Source: Microbacterium proteolyticum
Lineage (GTDB): Bacteria > Actinomycetota > Actinomycetes > Actinomycetales > Microbacteriaceae
Length of the DNA stretch: 64,000 nt
Reading direction: 5' to 3'
Assembly (NCBI RefSeq): GCF_030818075.1
Contig: NZ_JAUSZZ010000001.1
Coordinates: forward strand, 744,001 to 808,000
Shown: positions 37,474 through 46,145 of the stretch, one piece after another
How the letters are laid out: each line of letters begins with the position of its first letter
Position numbering within the stretch: position 1 is the stretch's first letter
Translations under genes and position numbers: made by a program
The notes under the pieces: model-generated
What the model was told of the DNA's origin: nothing
Databases searched by the model: none
Seen by the model: only the letters and a program-made list of their open reading frames with translations

Positions 37474-38385
37474 TCAGGGCCGATCCACGCCCTCGAGCAT
37501 CGCTCGCGAACGCTCCGTCTGCGCCCGCAATGCCTCGGCCAGGGCGGCCACGGCGGGGATGCGCAGGGCATCGTCGCGCGCGATCATCCAGTACGGCAGT
37601 CGTTCGGCGATCTCGTCGGGGAGGAGCCGCTCGAGATCATCGTGCCGGTCGGCCGCGAAGCACGGCAGCATCCCGATGCCGGCCCCCGCGCGCGTCGCCT
37701 CGACCTGCACCAGGACGTTCGTCGAACTGACCCCGTCGCGCATGCGCGGGACGACACGACGGGGAAGATCGAGCGCCTCGACCTGCAGCATCGAATCGAC
37801 GAAGTAGACGAGGCGGTGCTGTTGCAGCTCGTCCCGGGTGCGCGGCCGTCCGAGCTGCTCGAGGTATGCCCGCGAGGCGTACATGCCCAGGGTGTAACGC
37901 CCGATCTCCACCGCCTGGCCGCGTGAGGTCTGCGGTTCTCCCACGACGACCTCGAGGTCGAGGCCGGGGCGGTGCAGGGTGGCGCGTCGCTGTGCCGTGA
38001 CGATCTCCACGGTGAGAGACGGATGCCGCCGGCGCAGTGCCGCGATGGCGGGGGCGGCGATGTACGCGCTGAAGCCGTCCGTCGCCGACATGCGGACGAC
38101 GCCCGACACCGGGTCGGGTTCGTCTCCGCCGCCGGCCAGGTGCGACATGGCCGCCTCGATACGGCCCGCCGTCTCGACCGCGTGGCGACCGAGCGCCGTC
38201 AGCTCCCATCCGCGTCCCGATGCCGAGACCACGCGGCCGCCCAGAGCGTCCTCCAGCGCGGCGATACGGCGGGCGACGGTGGTGTGGTCGACGCCGCGGA
38301 CGGCGGCTGCCGCCGTATAGCGGCCGGTGCGCGACACGGCCAGCAGCGTGAGGAGGTCGTCTGCGCGCACAGTGGGGGCATCCAT
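37474..38385 (-). CDS. LysR-type transcriptional regulator
   Basis: 303 aa. N-terminal winged helix (LLTLLAVSRTGRYTAAAAVRGVDHTTVARRIAALEDALGGRVV) and a periplasmic-binding-like effector domain (GVVRMSATDGFSAYIAAPAIAALRRRHPSLTVEIV, GAGIGMLPCFAADRH). The ATG at 38385 is the first in-frame start next to the operator palindrome. It is divergent from the MHS transporter, the classical LysR layout, and probably controls the transporter-SDR pair. It converges with the kinase gene. Confidence 0.93.
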   Translation of the reverse strand: MDAPTVRADDLLTLLAVSRTGRYTAAAAVRGVDHTTVARRIAALEDALGGRVVSASGRGWELTALGRHAVETAGRIEAAMSHLAGGGDEPDPVSGVVRMSATDGFSAYIAAPAIAALRRRHPSLTVEIVTAQRRATLHRPGLDLEVVVGEPQTSRGQAVEIGRYTLGMYASRAYLEQLGRPRTRDELQQHRLVYFVDSMLQVEALDLPRRVVPRMRDGVSSTNVLVQVEATRAGAGIGMLPCFAADRHDDLERLLPDEIAERLPYWMIARDDALRIPAVAALAEALRAQTERSRAMLEGVDRP

Positions 38386-38386
38386 G

Positions 38387-38402
38387 TGTGCAATTCTGCA
38401 CA
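38387..38402. promoter_or_regulatory. probable LysR operator
   Basis: Perfect palindrome TGTGCA-ATTC-TGCACA immediately upstream of the lysR ATG. It contains the T-N11-A core expected for LysR-type regulators. Confidence 0.65.
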
Positions 38403-38489
38403 GCCCCAGCGCAGGCTTGGGCATTGCCGCGCTTTCGCCGCCCGCTCAGACTGATCCGCGGATGTCACCGTCGACACCGAAGGAGCAGC

Positions 38490-39866
38490 ATGGACACCCC
38501 CACCCGCGCGCGACAGAGCGCCGAGCCCTCCACCCACCGGATCCGCCGGGTGGTCGCCGCCTCGATGGCCGGCACCGTCGTCGAGTGGTACGAGTTCTTC
38601 CTCTACGCCACCGCCGCCAGCCTGGTCTTCGGCACGTTCTTCTTCCCCTCGTCGGGCTCGCCGCTCGACGGGATCATCGCCGCATTCGTGACGTACGCGG
38701 TCGGCTTCGTCGCGCGACCCCTCGGCGGCATCGTCTTCGGTCAGATCGGCGATCGCTTCGGCCGCAAGCCCACGCTGCAGGCGACGATCATCATCGTCGG
38801 CGCCGCGACCTTCCTGATGGGATGCCTCCCCGGTTTCGCGAGCGTCGGCTACTGGGCTCCGGCGATGCTCGTCGCCCTCCGTTTCATCCAAGGCTTCGCC
38901 GTGGGCGGCGAGTGGGGAGGAGCGGTCCTCCTCGTCGCGGAACAGAGCCCCGATCGCCGCCGTGCGTTCTGGTCGAGCTGGCCGCAGGCGGCTGTGCCGG
39001 TCGGCAACCTGCTGGCGACGCTCGTGCTGCTCATCACGTCGTTCGTCCTGAGCCCGGCGGCGTTCCTCGACTGGGGATGGCGCATCGCGTTCTGGCTGTC
39101 GGCGGTGATCGTGCTGGTCGGCTTCTGGATCCGCCGCCACGTCGAGGAAGCGCCGATCTTCCTCGAGGCCAAGGCGCAGGTCGAGCAGGAGAAGGCGACC
39201 TCGTTCGGTGTCGTCGAGGTGCTGCGCCGGTACCCGAAGGGTGTCGTCCAGGCGATGGGCGTGCGGTTCGCCGAGAACATCGTCTACTACATCGTCGTCA
39301 GCTTCTCGATCGTCTACTTGAAGATCGTCCACTCGTACGACACGAGTCAGCTGCTGCTTGCGCTTCTCATCGCGCACGTCGTGCACTTCCTCGTCATCCC
39401 GCCGCTGGGCCGACTCGCCGACCGCATCGGCCGCCGCCCGGTGTACCTCGCGGGAGCGATCCTCAGCGCGACCTGGGCGTTCTTCGCCTTCCCGATGTTC
39501 GACACGCTCAACCCCGTGGTCATCGTGCTCGCGGTCACCATCGGGCTCGTCTTCCACGCCGGCATGTACGCCCCGCAGCCCGCCGTGATGGCGGAACTCT
39601 TCCCCACCCGCATGCGCTACTCGGGCGTCTCGCTCGGCGCGCAGGTCACGGCGATCCTCGCCGGATCGCTGGCTCCGATCCTGGCGACGCAATGGCTGCG
39701 CGACTTCGGCTCGTGGCTGCCCATCGCGATCTACATCGTCGTGGCGTGCATCGTGACGTCGATCGCCGTGCTGTCGCTGAAGGAGACCCGCGGCATCTCG
39801 CTGCGCGACATCGACGCGGCCGACGCGGAGCGCACGCGTCGCGACGCCGCGAAGGGAGCCGCATGA
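38490..39866 (+). CDS. MHS-family MFS transporter (metabolite:proton symporter)
   Basis: 458 aa with 12 predicted helices. The start RRVVAASMAGTVVEWYEFFLYATAASLVF and GQIGDRFGRKP (loop 2-3 motif) are the marks of the metabolite:H+ symporter group, which carries citrate, ketoglutarate, shikimate, proline or related organic acids and betaines. AAGGAG precedes the ATG. The stop overlaps the SDR start (ATGA), so transport and oxidation of one substrate are likely linked; the SDR suggests a hydroxy acid such as 3-hydroxybutyrate. Confidence 0.92.
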   Translation: MDTPTRARQSAEPSTHRIRRVVAASMAGTVVEWYEFFLYATAASLVFGTFFFPSSGSPLDGIIAAFVTYAVGFVARPLGGIVFGQIGDRFGRKPTLQATIIIVGAATFLMGCLPGFASVGYWAPAMLVALRFIQGFAVGGEWGGAVLLVAEQSPDRRRAFWSSWPQAAVPVGNLLATLVLLITSFVLSPAAFLDWGWRIAFWLSAVIVLVGFWIRRHVEEAPIFLEAKAQVEQEKATSFGVVEVLRRYPKGVVQAMGVRFAENIVYYIVVSFSIVYLKIVHSYDTSQLLLALLIAHVVHFLVIPPLGRLADRIGRRPVYLAGAILSATWAFFAFPMFDTLNPVVIVLAVTIGLVFHAGMYAPQPAVMAELFPTRMRYSGVSLGAQVTAILAGSLAPILATQWLRDFGSWLPIAIYIVVACIVTSIAVLSLKETRGISLRDIDAADAERTRRDAAKGAA

Positions 39867-40612
39867 GCGCGGATCTCACGGGCCGGCGCGCCCTGGTCAC
39901 CGGGGGCGCGAGCGGTATCGGCGAGGCGATCGCACGCGCCTTCGCCGGCGCCGGTGCCGAGGTCACGGTCGCCGACCTGAACGCCGAGGGCGCCGACCGG
40001 GTCGCCACCGAGATCGGTGGTCGCGCCTGGGCGGTCGACCTCTCCGACACCCCGGCGCTGCGCGAGCTGACGCTCGACGTCGACATCCTCGTCAACAACG
40101 CCGGCATCCAGCACGTCAGTCCCATCGAACAGTTCGACCCCGAGCGCTTCTCGTTCATGCTGCGGCTCATGCTCGAGGCACCGTTCCTGCTCATCCGCGC
40201 GGCACTCCCGGGCATGTACGCGCGCGGCTTCGGCCGCGTGCTCAACGTGTCGAGCGTGCACGGCATCCGGGCATCGGAGTACAAGTCGGCCTACGTCACG
40301 GCCAAGCACGGCCTCGAGGGTCTGTCGAAGACCACCGCACTCGAGGGCGGTCCGCGCGGCGTGACCAGCGTGTGCATCGATCCGGGCTACGTGCGTTCGC
40401 CGCTGGTGGAGAAGCAGATCGCCGACCAGGCCCGCAGCCACGGGATCGCCGAGGAGGAGGTGCTCGAGACGGTGCTGTTGAAGGATGCCGCGATCAAGCG
40501 CCTCGTCGAACCCGCCGAGGTCGCCTCGCTGGCGCTGTGGTTGGCCGGACCCGACGCCGCCATGGTCACCGGCGCGAGCTACACGATGGACGGCGGGTGG
40601 TCGGCGCACTGA
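39863..40612 (+). CDS. SDR oxidoreductase, 3-hydroxybutyrate dehydrogenase-like
   Basis: 249 aa. Cofactor motif TGGASGIGEAIA (residues 14-25), structural NNAGIQHVSPIE and catalytic Ser-Tyr-x3-Lys (NVSSVHGI and YVTAKHG). NNAGIQHV and DPGYVRSPLVEKQI are typical of D-3-hydroxybutyrate dehydrogenases, which interconvert 3-hydroxybutyrate and acetoacetate with NAD. Translationally coupled to the MHS transporter and probably under the divergent LysR regulator. Confidence 0.88.
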   Translation: MSADLTGRRALVTGGASGIGEAIARAFAGAGAEVTVADLNAEGADRVATEIGGRAWAVDLSDTPALRELTLDVDILVNNAGIQHVSPIEQFDPERFSFMLRLMLEAPFLLIRAALPGMYARGFGRVLNVSSVHGIRASEYKSAYVTAKHGLEGLSKTTALEGGPRGVTSVCIDPGYVRSPLVEKQIADQARSHGIAEEEVLETVLLKDAAIKRLVEPAEVASLALWLAGPDAAMVTGASYTMDGGWSAH

Positions 40613-40722
40613 CCGCGCGTGTCGACGGCGGCCGAGCGTCGTCGTGGAGTGCGGTGGCCGATCCTGTCGAAGTCACCGACCCGCGGCTCCAGAGGCTCCG
40701 CCGAACGTCTGACCCGCCGCGG

Positions 40723-41829
40723 TCAGTTCCCGAGCACGTCGACGACGATGCTGAAGAGCCACCACCCGCCGACGGCGAGCGCGACGACGACGGTCACCCA
40801 CGAGAAGCCCCGGCGCAGGCGTCGCCCGGGCGCCGCGACGCCCGCGGGCGGGGGAGTGAGCAGGGTCGAGGGCTGCGGGAGGCCGGATGCCGCGGCGCCG
40901 CCCGTCGGAGTGGCGGTCAGCCGCTCGTCTCGCCATCGTGCCCACTGCGCGAGCTTGTCGTCGAGGGCGGCGATGGTCGACATGACCCACTGCCAGGTCG
41001 CCGAGTCGAGCGTCGACAGGTCGCGCCGGGAGTAGAGGAACAGCCAGTCGTCGATGATCTCGACGTCGAGCTGAGCGGCGTTGTCGATGAACCGCGCCAT
41101 GACGTCGGGCGTGAAGAGGTAGAGCGCGTCGCGCTCGTAGCCCTCGGGGCAATACAGCGCGAAGTGCTGGTCGAAGTCGCCCTCGAGGCTGAGCCGTTGC
41201 GCGCGGCCGAAGGTGACCGGCAGGTTGGAGCCGCCGAACAGGCCGTTGTTGCCCACGGCATCCAGAACGATGTGGGGGAGCGGAGTGTCGAGGCGCAGCG
41301 CGGCATAGCCCCAGCGGTGGGTCTGCTTGTTCTTGCCCGATCCGGTCTCGTAGCTGTAGTTGGCCACCTCGACGAATCGCGGCGTCTCGCGCCGCATCAG
41401 GTCGTGCGTGCCCCGGTCGCGGCCGATGTCGAAGATCATCCCCGGCAGGGGCGGGTCGGAGTACCCCGGATGCCAGGTCATGCCGTTGGCGCGCGCGAAT
41501 CGATCGAGCCGGTACCGGCGGACCGCCGCCGCTCCGAAGCCCCGCAGGATCGTCACCGCGACGATGACGACGATCGCGAGGACGACGATGAGCGGCAGGG
41601 CGACGAGCGGATCGCCGCTGTCGCCCGCGACGAACGAGACCGCGATGGAGAGGAAGATCGGGACCACGACGAGGGCGAACGCCAGCCCCACGAGCGAGAG
41701 GATGACGATCGACAGGGTGCGTCCTCGCAGAGCCCCGCGGGTGCGCAGCTCGGCCGTGAACGCGCGGACCGCCGCCTTGTCGACGGGACCGGTCAGCGGA
41801 GCGGTGTCGAGCTGCGCTGGTGTCGTCAT
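40723..41829 (-). CDS. uncharacterised membrane protein (DUF3137-like)
   Basis: 368 aa. Two N-terminal membrane helices (LSIVILSLVGLAFALVVVPIFLSIAV, LIVVLAIVVIVAVTILRGF), a large soluble middle part with WHPGYSDPPLPGMIFDIGRD and HIVLDAVGNNGLFGGSNLPV, a Pro-rich linker and a final helix (FSWVTVVVALAVGGWWLFSIVV). The overall order resembles DUF3137-type proteins, but I cannot assign a function. ATG 41829 has GGAGG upstream. It converges with the SDR gene. Confidence 0.8.
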   Translation of the reverse strand: MTTPAQLDTAPLTGPVDKAAVRAFTAELRTRGALRGRTLSIVILSLVGLAFALVVVPIFLSIAVSFVAGDSGDPLVALPLIVVLAIVVIVAVTILRGFGAAAVRRYRLDRFARANGMTWHPGYSDPPLPGMIFDIGRDRGTHDLMRRETPRFVEVANYSYETGSGKNKQTHRWGYAALRLDTPLPHIVLDAVGNNGLFGGSNLPVTFGRAQRLSLEGDFDQHFALYCPEGYERDALYLFTPDVMARFIDNAAQLDVEIIDDWLFLYSRRDLSTLDSATWQWVMSTIAALDDKLAQWARWRDERLTATPTGGAAASGLPQPSTLLTPPPAGVAAPGRRLRRGFSWVTVVVALAVGGWWLFSIVVDVLGN

Positions 41830-42083
41830 GTGTCGCCTCCCCTCTTCCGACCGTATCGGGACCGTCCGACATCGGGGAGGGGTGGGTCTGGTGGCCGGGG
41901 AGGGCAGCGCCGGAGGCGGACCGGCGGGGGCGCGCTGGAGGCGCCTGCGGGGCGGGTTGCGTCTCTTCTGGGCGCCCGTTGCGCGCCCCCGTGCCCGAAG
42001 CTCGCCCCGAAACGCTCGACGTCCCGGAACCCCACCCCACACGGGCCCCGACCTCGCGATTCCGGGGTGCCCGCGGCATCCGT

Positions 42084-42089
42084 TAGACT
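42084..42089 (+). promoter_or_regulatory. putative -10 (TAGACT) of the rpsF operon
   Basis: TAGACT sits 113 nt before rpsF in the 373-bp gap 41830-42202. The long leader between them may hold translational control, as rpsF-rpsR leaders do elsewhere, but no specific structure was confirmed. Confidence 0.4.
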
Positions 42090-42202
42090 ACGAAGGTTGT
42101 CCGGCGACGCCTCTGCGCGTGTGAGCCCGTGACGACGTGCAACACACCCTCCTGCTGCCGGGAAATGCCCGTCAGCCGTTCTAGTCCGAAGGAGGTGGGT
42201 TA

Positions 42203-42595
42203 GTGACGCACCAGTACGAACTCATGGTCATCTTCGATCCCGAGGTCGACGAGCGCCAGGTCGCTCCGAAGCTCGACGGATTCCTCAAGGTCATCACGGC
42301 CGATGGAGGAACCATCGACAAGGTCGACATCTGGGGCCGCCGTCGCCTGGCTTACGAGATCCGCAAGAAGAACGAGGGCATCTACGCCGTCGTCAACTTC
42401 GTCGCGACCAGCGAGGCCACGAACGAGCTCGACCGTCAGCTGAAGCTGAACGAGCAGATCATGCGCACCAAGGTTCTGCGCGCCGAAGAAGCGATCGCAC
42501 AGGTCGCCGCCGAGGCCAAGCGCTCCGAAGAGAAGGCCGCCCGCAAGGCCGCCGCTCCCCGCAAGGTCGAGTCCGCCGAGAAGGCTGCGAAGTAA
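42203..42595 (+). CDS. rpsF: 30S ribosomal protein bS6
   Basis: 130 aa. [29 protein letters not shown] and [22 protein letters not shown] are the bS6 core, which pairs with bS18 on the 30S platform. The C-terminal [18 protein letters not shown] tail is the usual Lys/Ala extension. The GTG start has a strong GGAGGTGG site. First gene of rpsF-ssb-rpsR-rplI. Confidence 0.97.
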   Translation: MTHQYELMVIFDPEVDERQVAPKLDGFLKVITADGGTIDKVDIWGRRRLAYEIRKKNEGIYAVVNFVATSEATNELDRQLKLNEQIMRTKVLRAEEAIAQVAAEAKRSEEKAARKAAAPRKVESAEKAAK

Positions 42596-42600
42596 CGACG

Positions 42601-43119
42601 ATGGCCGGCGAAACCGTCATCACCGTCGTGGGGAACCTCACCGCTGACCCCGAGCTGCGTTACACGCAGAACGGGCTTCCGGTGGCGAACTTCACCATCG
42701 CGTCGACCCCCCGCACGTTCGACCGTCAGGCGAATGAGTGGAAGGACGGCGAGGCGCTCTTCCTGCGCGCCTCGGTGTGGCGCGAGTTCGCCGAGCACGT
42801 CGCCGGTTCGCTGACGAAGGGCAGCCGTGTCATCGCGACCGGTCGCCTCAAGCAGCGTTCGTACCAGGACCGCGAGGGCAACAACCGCACCTCCATCGAA
42901 CTCGAAGTCGATGAGATCGGCCCCTCGCTCCGCTACGCGACCGCCCAGGTCACCCGTGCCGCCGGTGGCGGCGGTGGTGGCGGCGGCGGCCAGCGCCCGC
43001 AGGTGCAGCAGTCGAACGACGAGCCGTGGTCGACCCCCGGCTCGAGCAATGGCGGCGGCAACAGCGGCGCGGACGCGTGGAGCACTCCTGGCTCCTACGG
43101 AGACGACACCCCGTTCTGA
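42601..43119 (+). CDS. ssb: single-stranded DNA-binding protein
   Basis: 172 aa, cytoplasmic tetramer protecting single-stranded DNA. The OB fold spans residues 1-110 ([46 protein letters not shown]); then a Gly-rich linker ([16 protein letters not shown]) and the acidic partner-binding tail DDTPF, which recruits repair and replication proteins. It starts 5 nt after rpsF. Confidence 0.97.
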   Translation: MAGETVITVVGNLTADPELRYTQNGLPVANFTIASTPRTFDRQANEWKDGEALFLRASVWREFAEHVAGSLTKGSRVIATGRLKQRSYQDREGNNRTSIELEVDEIGPSLRYATAQVTRAAGGGGGGGGGQRPQVQQSNDEPWSTPGSSNGGGNSGADAWSTPGSYGDDTPF

Positions 43120-43220
43120 TCTTCGCTGCGCCTCTCGGCGCGACGACCCCCGAAATTCCGGATGCCATGCCCCGGTCCGCGTGACCGCTTCGGCATCCGA
43201 ACCACACGAAAGAAGGAAGC

Positions 43221-43475
43221 ATGGCTGGCAAGGCCACTGGCGACCGCCGCAAGCCGCGGAAGGGCGCGAAGAACGCAGCCCCCGCGAAGGCGATCCGCGT
43301 CGGCGTCATCGACTACAAGGACGTCGCAACCCTCCGCAAGTTCATCTCGGAGCGCGGCAAGATCCGCGCCCGTCGTATCACCGGTGTCTCCGTGCAGGAG
43401 CAGCGCCTGATCGCCCGCGCCATCAAGAACGCGCGCGAGATGGCTCTCCTGCCCTACGCCGGCGCCGGCCGCTAA
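43221..43475 (+). CDS. rpsR: 30S ribosomal protein bS18
   Basis: 84 aa, very basic. [51 protein letters not shown] is the bS18 signature. There is no Cys zinc motif, so it is the zinc-free (C-) form. AAGGAAGC precedes the ATG. The 101-bp gap after ssb contains no gene. Confidence 0.97.
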   Translation: MAGKATGDRRKPRKGAKNAAPAKAIRVGVIDYKDVATLRKFISERGKIRARRITGVSVQEQRLIARAIKNAREMALLPYAGAGR

Positions 43476-43485
43476 GGAGCACCCG

Positions 43486-43938
43486 ATGGCAAAGCTGATT
43501 CTCACGAATGAGGTCACCGGGCTCGGTAGCGCCGGTGATGTTGTCGAGGTCAAGAACGGGTACGCCCGCAACTACCTCATCCCGCAGGGCTTCGCCGTGG
43601 CCTGGAGCCGTGGTGGCGAGAAGCAGGTCGCGTCGATCCGCGCCGCTCGCGAGTCCCGCGCGATCCACGCCCACGAAGACGCCGTGGCACTGAAGAACTC
43701 GCTCGAGTCGAACACCGTCAAGCTGTCGGTCAAGGCCGGCAACGAGGGTCGCCTCTTCGGTTCGGTCAAGCCCTCCGACGTGGCCGACGCTGTGAAGGCC
43801 GCCGGTCTCGGCGAGCTCGACAAGCGCAAGATCCAGATCACCTCGGCGATCAAGTCGGTCGGCGAGCACGAGGCGACCGTTCGCCTGCGTGACGACGTCA
43901 CCGCCGTGATCACCCTCCAGGTGGTCGCCGCGAAGTAA
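43486..43938 (+). CDS. rplI: 50S ribosomal protein bL9
   Basis: 150 aa. N-terminal domain [36 protein letters not shown], a long connecting helix, and the C-terminal domain with [18 protein letters not shown] and [19 protein letters not shown]. It starts 10 nt after rpsR and ends the operon before a strong terminator. Confidence 0.97.
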   Translation: MAKLILTNEVTGLGSAGDVVEVKNGYARNYLIPQGFAVAWSRGGEKQVASIRAARESRAIHAHEDAVALKNSLESNTVKLSVKAGNEGRLFGSVKPSDVADAVKAAGLGELDKRKIQITSAIKSVGEHEATVRLRDDVTAVITLQVVAAK

Positions 43939-43953
43939 TTCGCTGCACTCTCG

Positions 43954-43994
43954 AGAACGGCCCCGTTCCTGCTTCGGCAGGGCGGGGCCGTTCT
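43954..43994 (+). terminator. terminator of rpsF-ssb-rpsR-rplI
   Basis: Long interrupted stem closed by a TTCG tetraloop: AGAACGGCCCCG pairs with CGGGGCCGTTCT and CCTGC with GCAGG. It starts 15 nt after the rplI stop. Confidence 0.85.
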
Positions 43995-44201
43995 GCGTGT
44001 CGGCGGGGTGGGGTCGTTTGGCGTGTCGGTGGGGTGGGGTGGCCGTGCTGCGTGTCGGTGGGGCGGGGTCGTTTGGCGTGTCGGTGGGGTGGGGCGGCCG
44101 GTCCGCGTGTCGGTGGGGTGGGGTCGTTCTGTGGGTCGGGCGGTGGGGCGGCCGTTCCGCGTGGCGGCGAGGCGGTTCTGCGTGTCGGGCGAGGCGGGGT
44201 C
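43986..44201. repeat. degenerate 55-bp tandem repeat
   Basis: Units start at 43986, 44041, 44096 and 44150, each opening GGCCG and holding two CGTGTCGG-GGGGTGGGG half-units of about 27 bp. The first unit overlaps the right arm of the rplI terminator, so the array probably grew from it. The 490-bp gap 43939-44429 has no gene. Confidence 0.75.
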
Positions 44202-44231
44202 GGGGCGGTGCGGTGCTTTCGGGGCGCGCGG

Positions 44232-44265
44232 GTGGCCCCGGGGCGCCGTGCGTGGCCCCGGGGCC
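44232..44265. repeat. paired GTGGCCCCGGGG motif, 20-bp period
   Basis: GTGGCCCCGGGGCG at 44232 and GTGGCCCCGGGGCC at 44252 are exactly 20 bp apart. Same motif and period as at 17374/17394. Confidence 0.6.
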
Positions 44266-44417
44266 ACCGGCGCACCGCTTCACGGCGCACCCTTCCCGTC
44301 CTCGGGTGGGGAAACCGCCGCCCCCTCCGCGCAGGACGGGCGACGGCTTCGGCGGCCTCGCCCATTGGGGCCAGCCGCGCGTCTCCCGGCCCGTCCATCG
44401 CCCGGATGCCGCGACCC

Positions 44418-44423
44418 TAGGCT
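44418..44423 (+). promoter_or_regulatory. putative leaderless -10 (TAGGCT)
   Basis: TAGGCT ends 6 nt before the GTG at 44430. It would drive the run from 44430 to 47859. Confidence 0.5.
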
Positions 44424-44429
44424 GATGCC

Positions 44430-46145
44430 GTGACCGAAAGCCGCGAACCCGAGCGCCTCGTACGGCGCTTCGCGCGCGAGACGAACCTCCTGATCGCCGG
44501 TCGACCCTTCGCGGTGCGCGGCGAGAACGCGCCGGCCCTGCACGATCTGCTCGCGCGGCTCGGTGGCATCCCGAGTCCTTCGCCTGCTCCCGGCCGCGTC
44601 GAGTTCGATCTGGATGCCGGCACCACGCTGCTCGACGGAGCGACCCTGCCGGAGCGCGGGGACGCGGCCGGCCGCATCGGGTTCGCCCGCATGCACATGC
44701 CCGTCGCTCGGGCGATGGCCGACCGCCTCGACCTGAGCGGTCTGCGAGTCGGTGTGGCGATGGTGCTCGAGCCGAAGACGGCCGTGCTGTCGCTGCTGCT
44801 GCGCGAGCGCGGTGCCGAGGTGTCGGTGTACGCGCACCCCGATGAGACCGATGTCGCGGTCGCCGAGGAGCTGCGATCGCGCGGCTTCTCCGTCACGGCC
44901 GACCCGGATCTCTCCGGCGACGCGGAGCGCGTCGCCGCGCTCGCGTTCCTTCGCGCGGGCATCGACGTGCTGCTGGACGACGGCGCGCACCTCATCCGTC
45001 TCGCCCACGAAGACGACCCCGCCCTGCTGGACGGCTGGATCGGCGCGTGCGAAGAGACGACGAGCGGCCTCACACCCCTGCGGCGGATGCAGCATGCCGG
45101 CATCCTGCGCATCCCCGTGATGGCGGTCAACGACGCCCGCATGAAGACGATGTTCGACAACCGGTACGGCACGGGGCAGTCGTGCGTCTTCGCGATCGCC
45201 GACCTGCTCGAGGAGCGGGGGATTGCGCTCACCGACCAGCCGGCCCTCGTGCTCGGATACGGTCCCGTGGGGCAGGGGGTCGCGGCGCACCTGCGCGCCT
45301 TCGGCGTCGAGGTACGCGTGGCCGAGACCGACCCGGTGCGCGCGCTCGAGGCCCGGCACGACGGGTTCGTGACGGGGCCGGCGGTCACCTTGGCATCCGG
45401 TGCCCTCGTCGTCTCGGCGACGGGCGTCCCCGCGACGGTGACACCCGACATCGCCGCTGTCGCGCGCGCGATCGCGGTGGCCGGGGGAGTGCCCGGCGAG
45501 GTCGTCCCGCTCGCTCGACCGTCGTCGGGGCCGGGCGCCATCCTCGACGGCGCTCTCTCGGGTGCGGGCGCGCCGGGTGCGGTGTCGTTGACTTCGGCTA
45601 AATGTTCGCCGGACGGGCTTCCTGGCGGTCATTTGGCGCAAGTCAGCGGGGAGGGTGTGGGTGCGGAGGGTGCTGTGTCGTTGACTTCGGCGGAATGTTC
45701 GGCTGACGCGGTTTCTGGCGGTCATTTGGCGCAAGTCAGAGGGGAGGGTGTGGGTGCGGAGGGCGTTGTGTCGTTGACTTCGGCGAAATGTTCGCCGGAC
45801 GGGGCTCCTGGCGGTCATATGGCGCAAGTCAGCGGGGACGCAGGTGAGAAGGGTGCGGGCGCGGCGCTGCTGCTCGGCGGTGGGGGAGCGGTCAACATCA
45901 CCGCGGCCGAGGGCAACCCCATCGAGATCATGGACCTGTCGTTCTCGGTGCAGCTCGCGGCGCTGGGGGAGCTGCTCGCGCGTCGACCCGGGCCCGGCGT
46001 TCATGCCATCTCGTCCGAGGTCGACGACCTCGTCGCCCGTACCGCCCTGGCCGTCCGCGGTGCGGCGATCGACCCGCCTCGCGCGCTCGACGTCGACGGG
46101 CTCGACGACTGGCGCTCGCCGAGATACCGCGGCGGTGACGGGTGA
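44430..46145 (+). CDS. divergent S-adenosylhomocysteinase homologue with repeat insertion
   Basis: 571 aa, of which about 480 are family sequence. Recognisable: substrate region EETTSGLTPLRRMQHAGILRIPVMAVNDARMK, then FDNRYGTGQS, the NAD motif LGYGPVGQGVAAHLRAFG, and the C-terminal NITAAEGNPIEIMDLSFSVQ. The usual GHFDxE histidine is not visible; that place reads AVAGGVPGEVV. Residues 384-476 are three 31-aa repeats encoded by palindromic DNA, inserted without breaking the frame. The C-terminal Lys/Tyr of canonical enzymes is also missing. It may hydrolyse a modified nucleosyl-homocysteine. The stop overlaps the amidohydrolase start (GTGA). Confidence 0.82.
   Translation: MTESREPERLVRRFARETNLLIAGRPFAVRGENAPALHDLLARLGGIPSPSPAPGRVEFDLDAGTTLLDGATLPERGDAAGRIGFARMHMPVARAMADRLDLSGLRVGVAMVLEPKTAVLSLLLRERGAEVSVYAHPDETDVAVAEELRSRGFSVTADPDLSGDAERVAALAFLRAGIDVLLDDGAHLIRLAHEDDPALLDGWIGACEETTSGLTPLRRMQHAGILRIPVMAVNDARMKTMFDNRYGTGQSCVFAIADLLEERGIALTDQPALVLGYGPVGQGVAAHLRAFGVEVRVAETDPVRALEARHDGFVTGPAVTLASGALVVSATGVPATVTPDIAAVARAIAVAGGVPGEVVPLARPSSGPGAILDGALSGAGAPGAVSLTSAKCSPDGLPGGHLAQVSGEGVGAEGAVSLTSAECSADAVSGGHLAQVRGEGVGAEGVVSLTSAKCSPDGAPGGHMAQVSGDAGEKGAGAALLLGGGGAVNITAAEGNPIEIMDLSFSVQLAALGELLARRPGPGVHAISSEVDDLVARTALAVRGAAIDPPRALDVDGLDDWRSPRYRGGDG
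45579..45857 (+). repeat. three in-frame copies of a 93-bp palindromic element
   Basis: Units start at 45579, 45672 and 45765; 93 bp equals 31 codons (AVSLTSAKCSPDGLPGGHLA...). Each unit carries 22-bp inverted arms, in unit 1 at 45589-45610 and 45624-45645, 17 of 22 paired, with a 13-nt loop. Length is a multiple of three and no stop is introduced. Confidence 0.88.
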
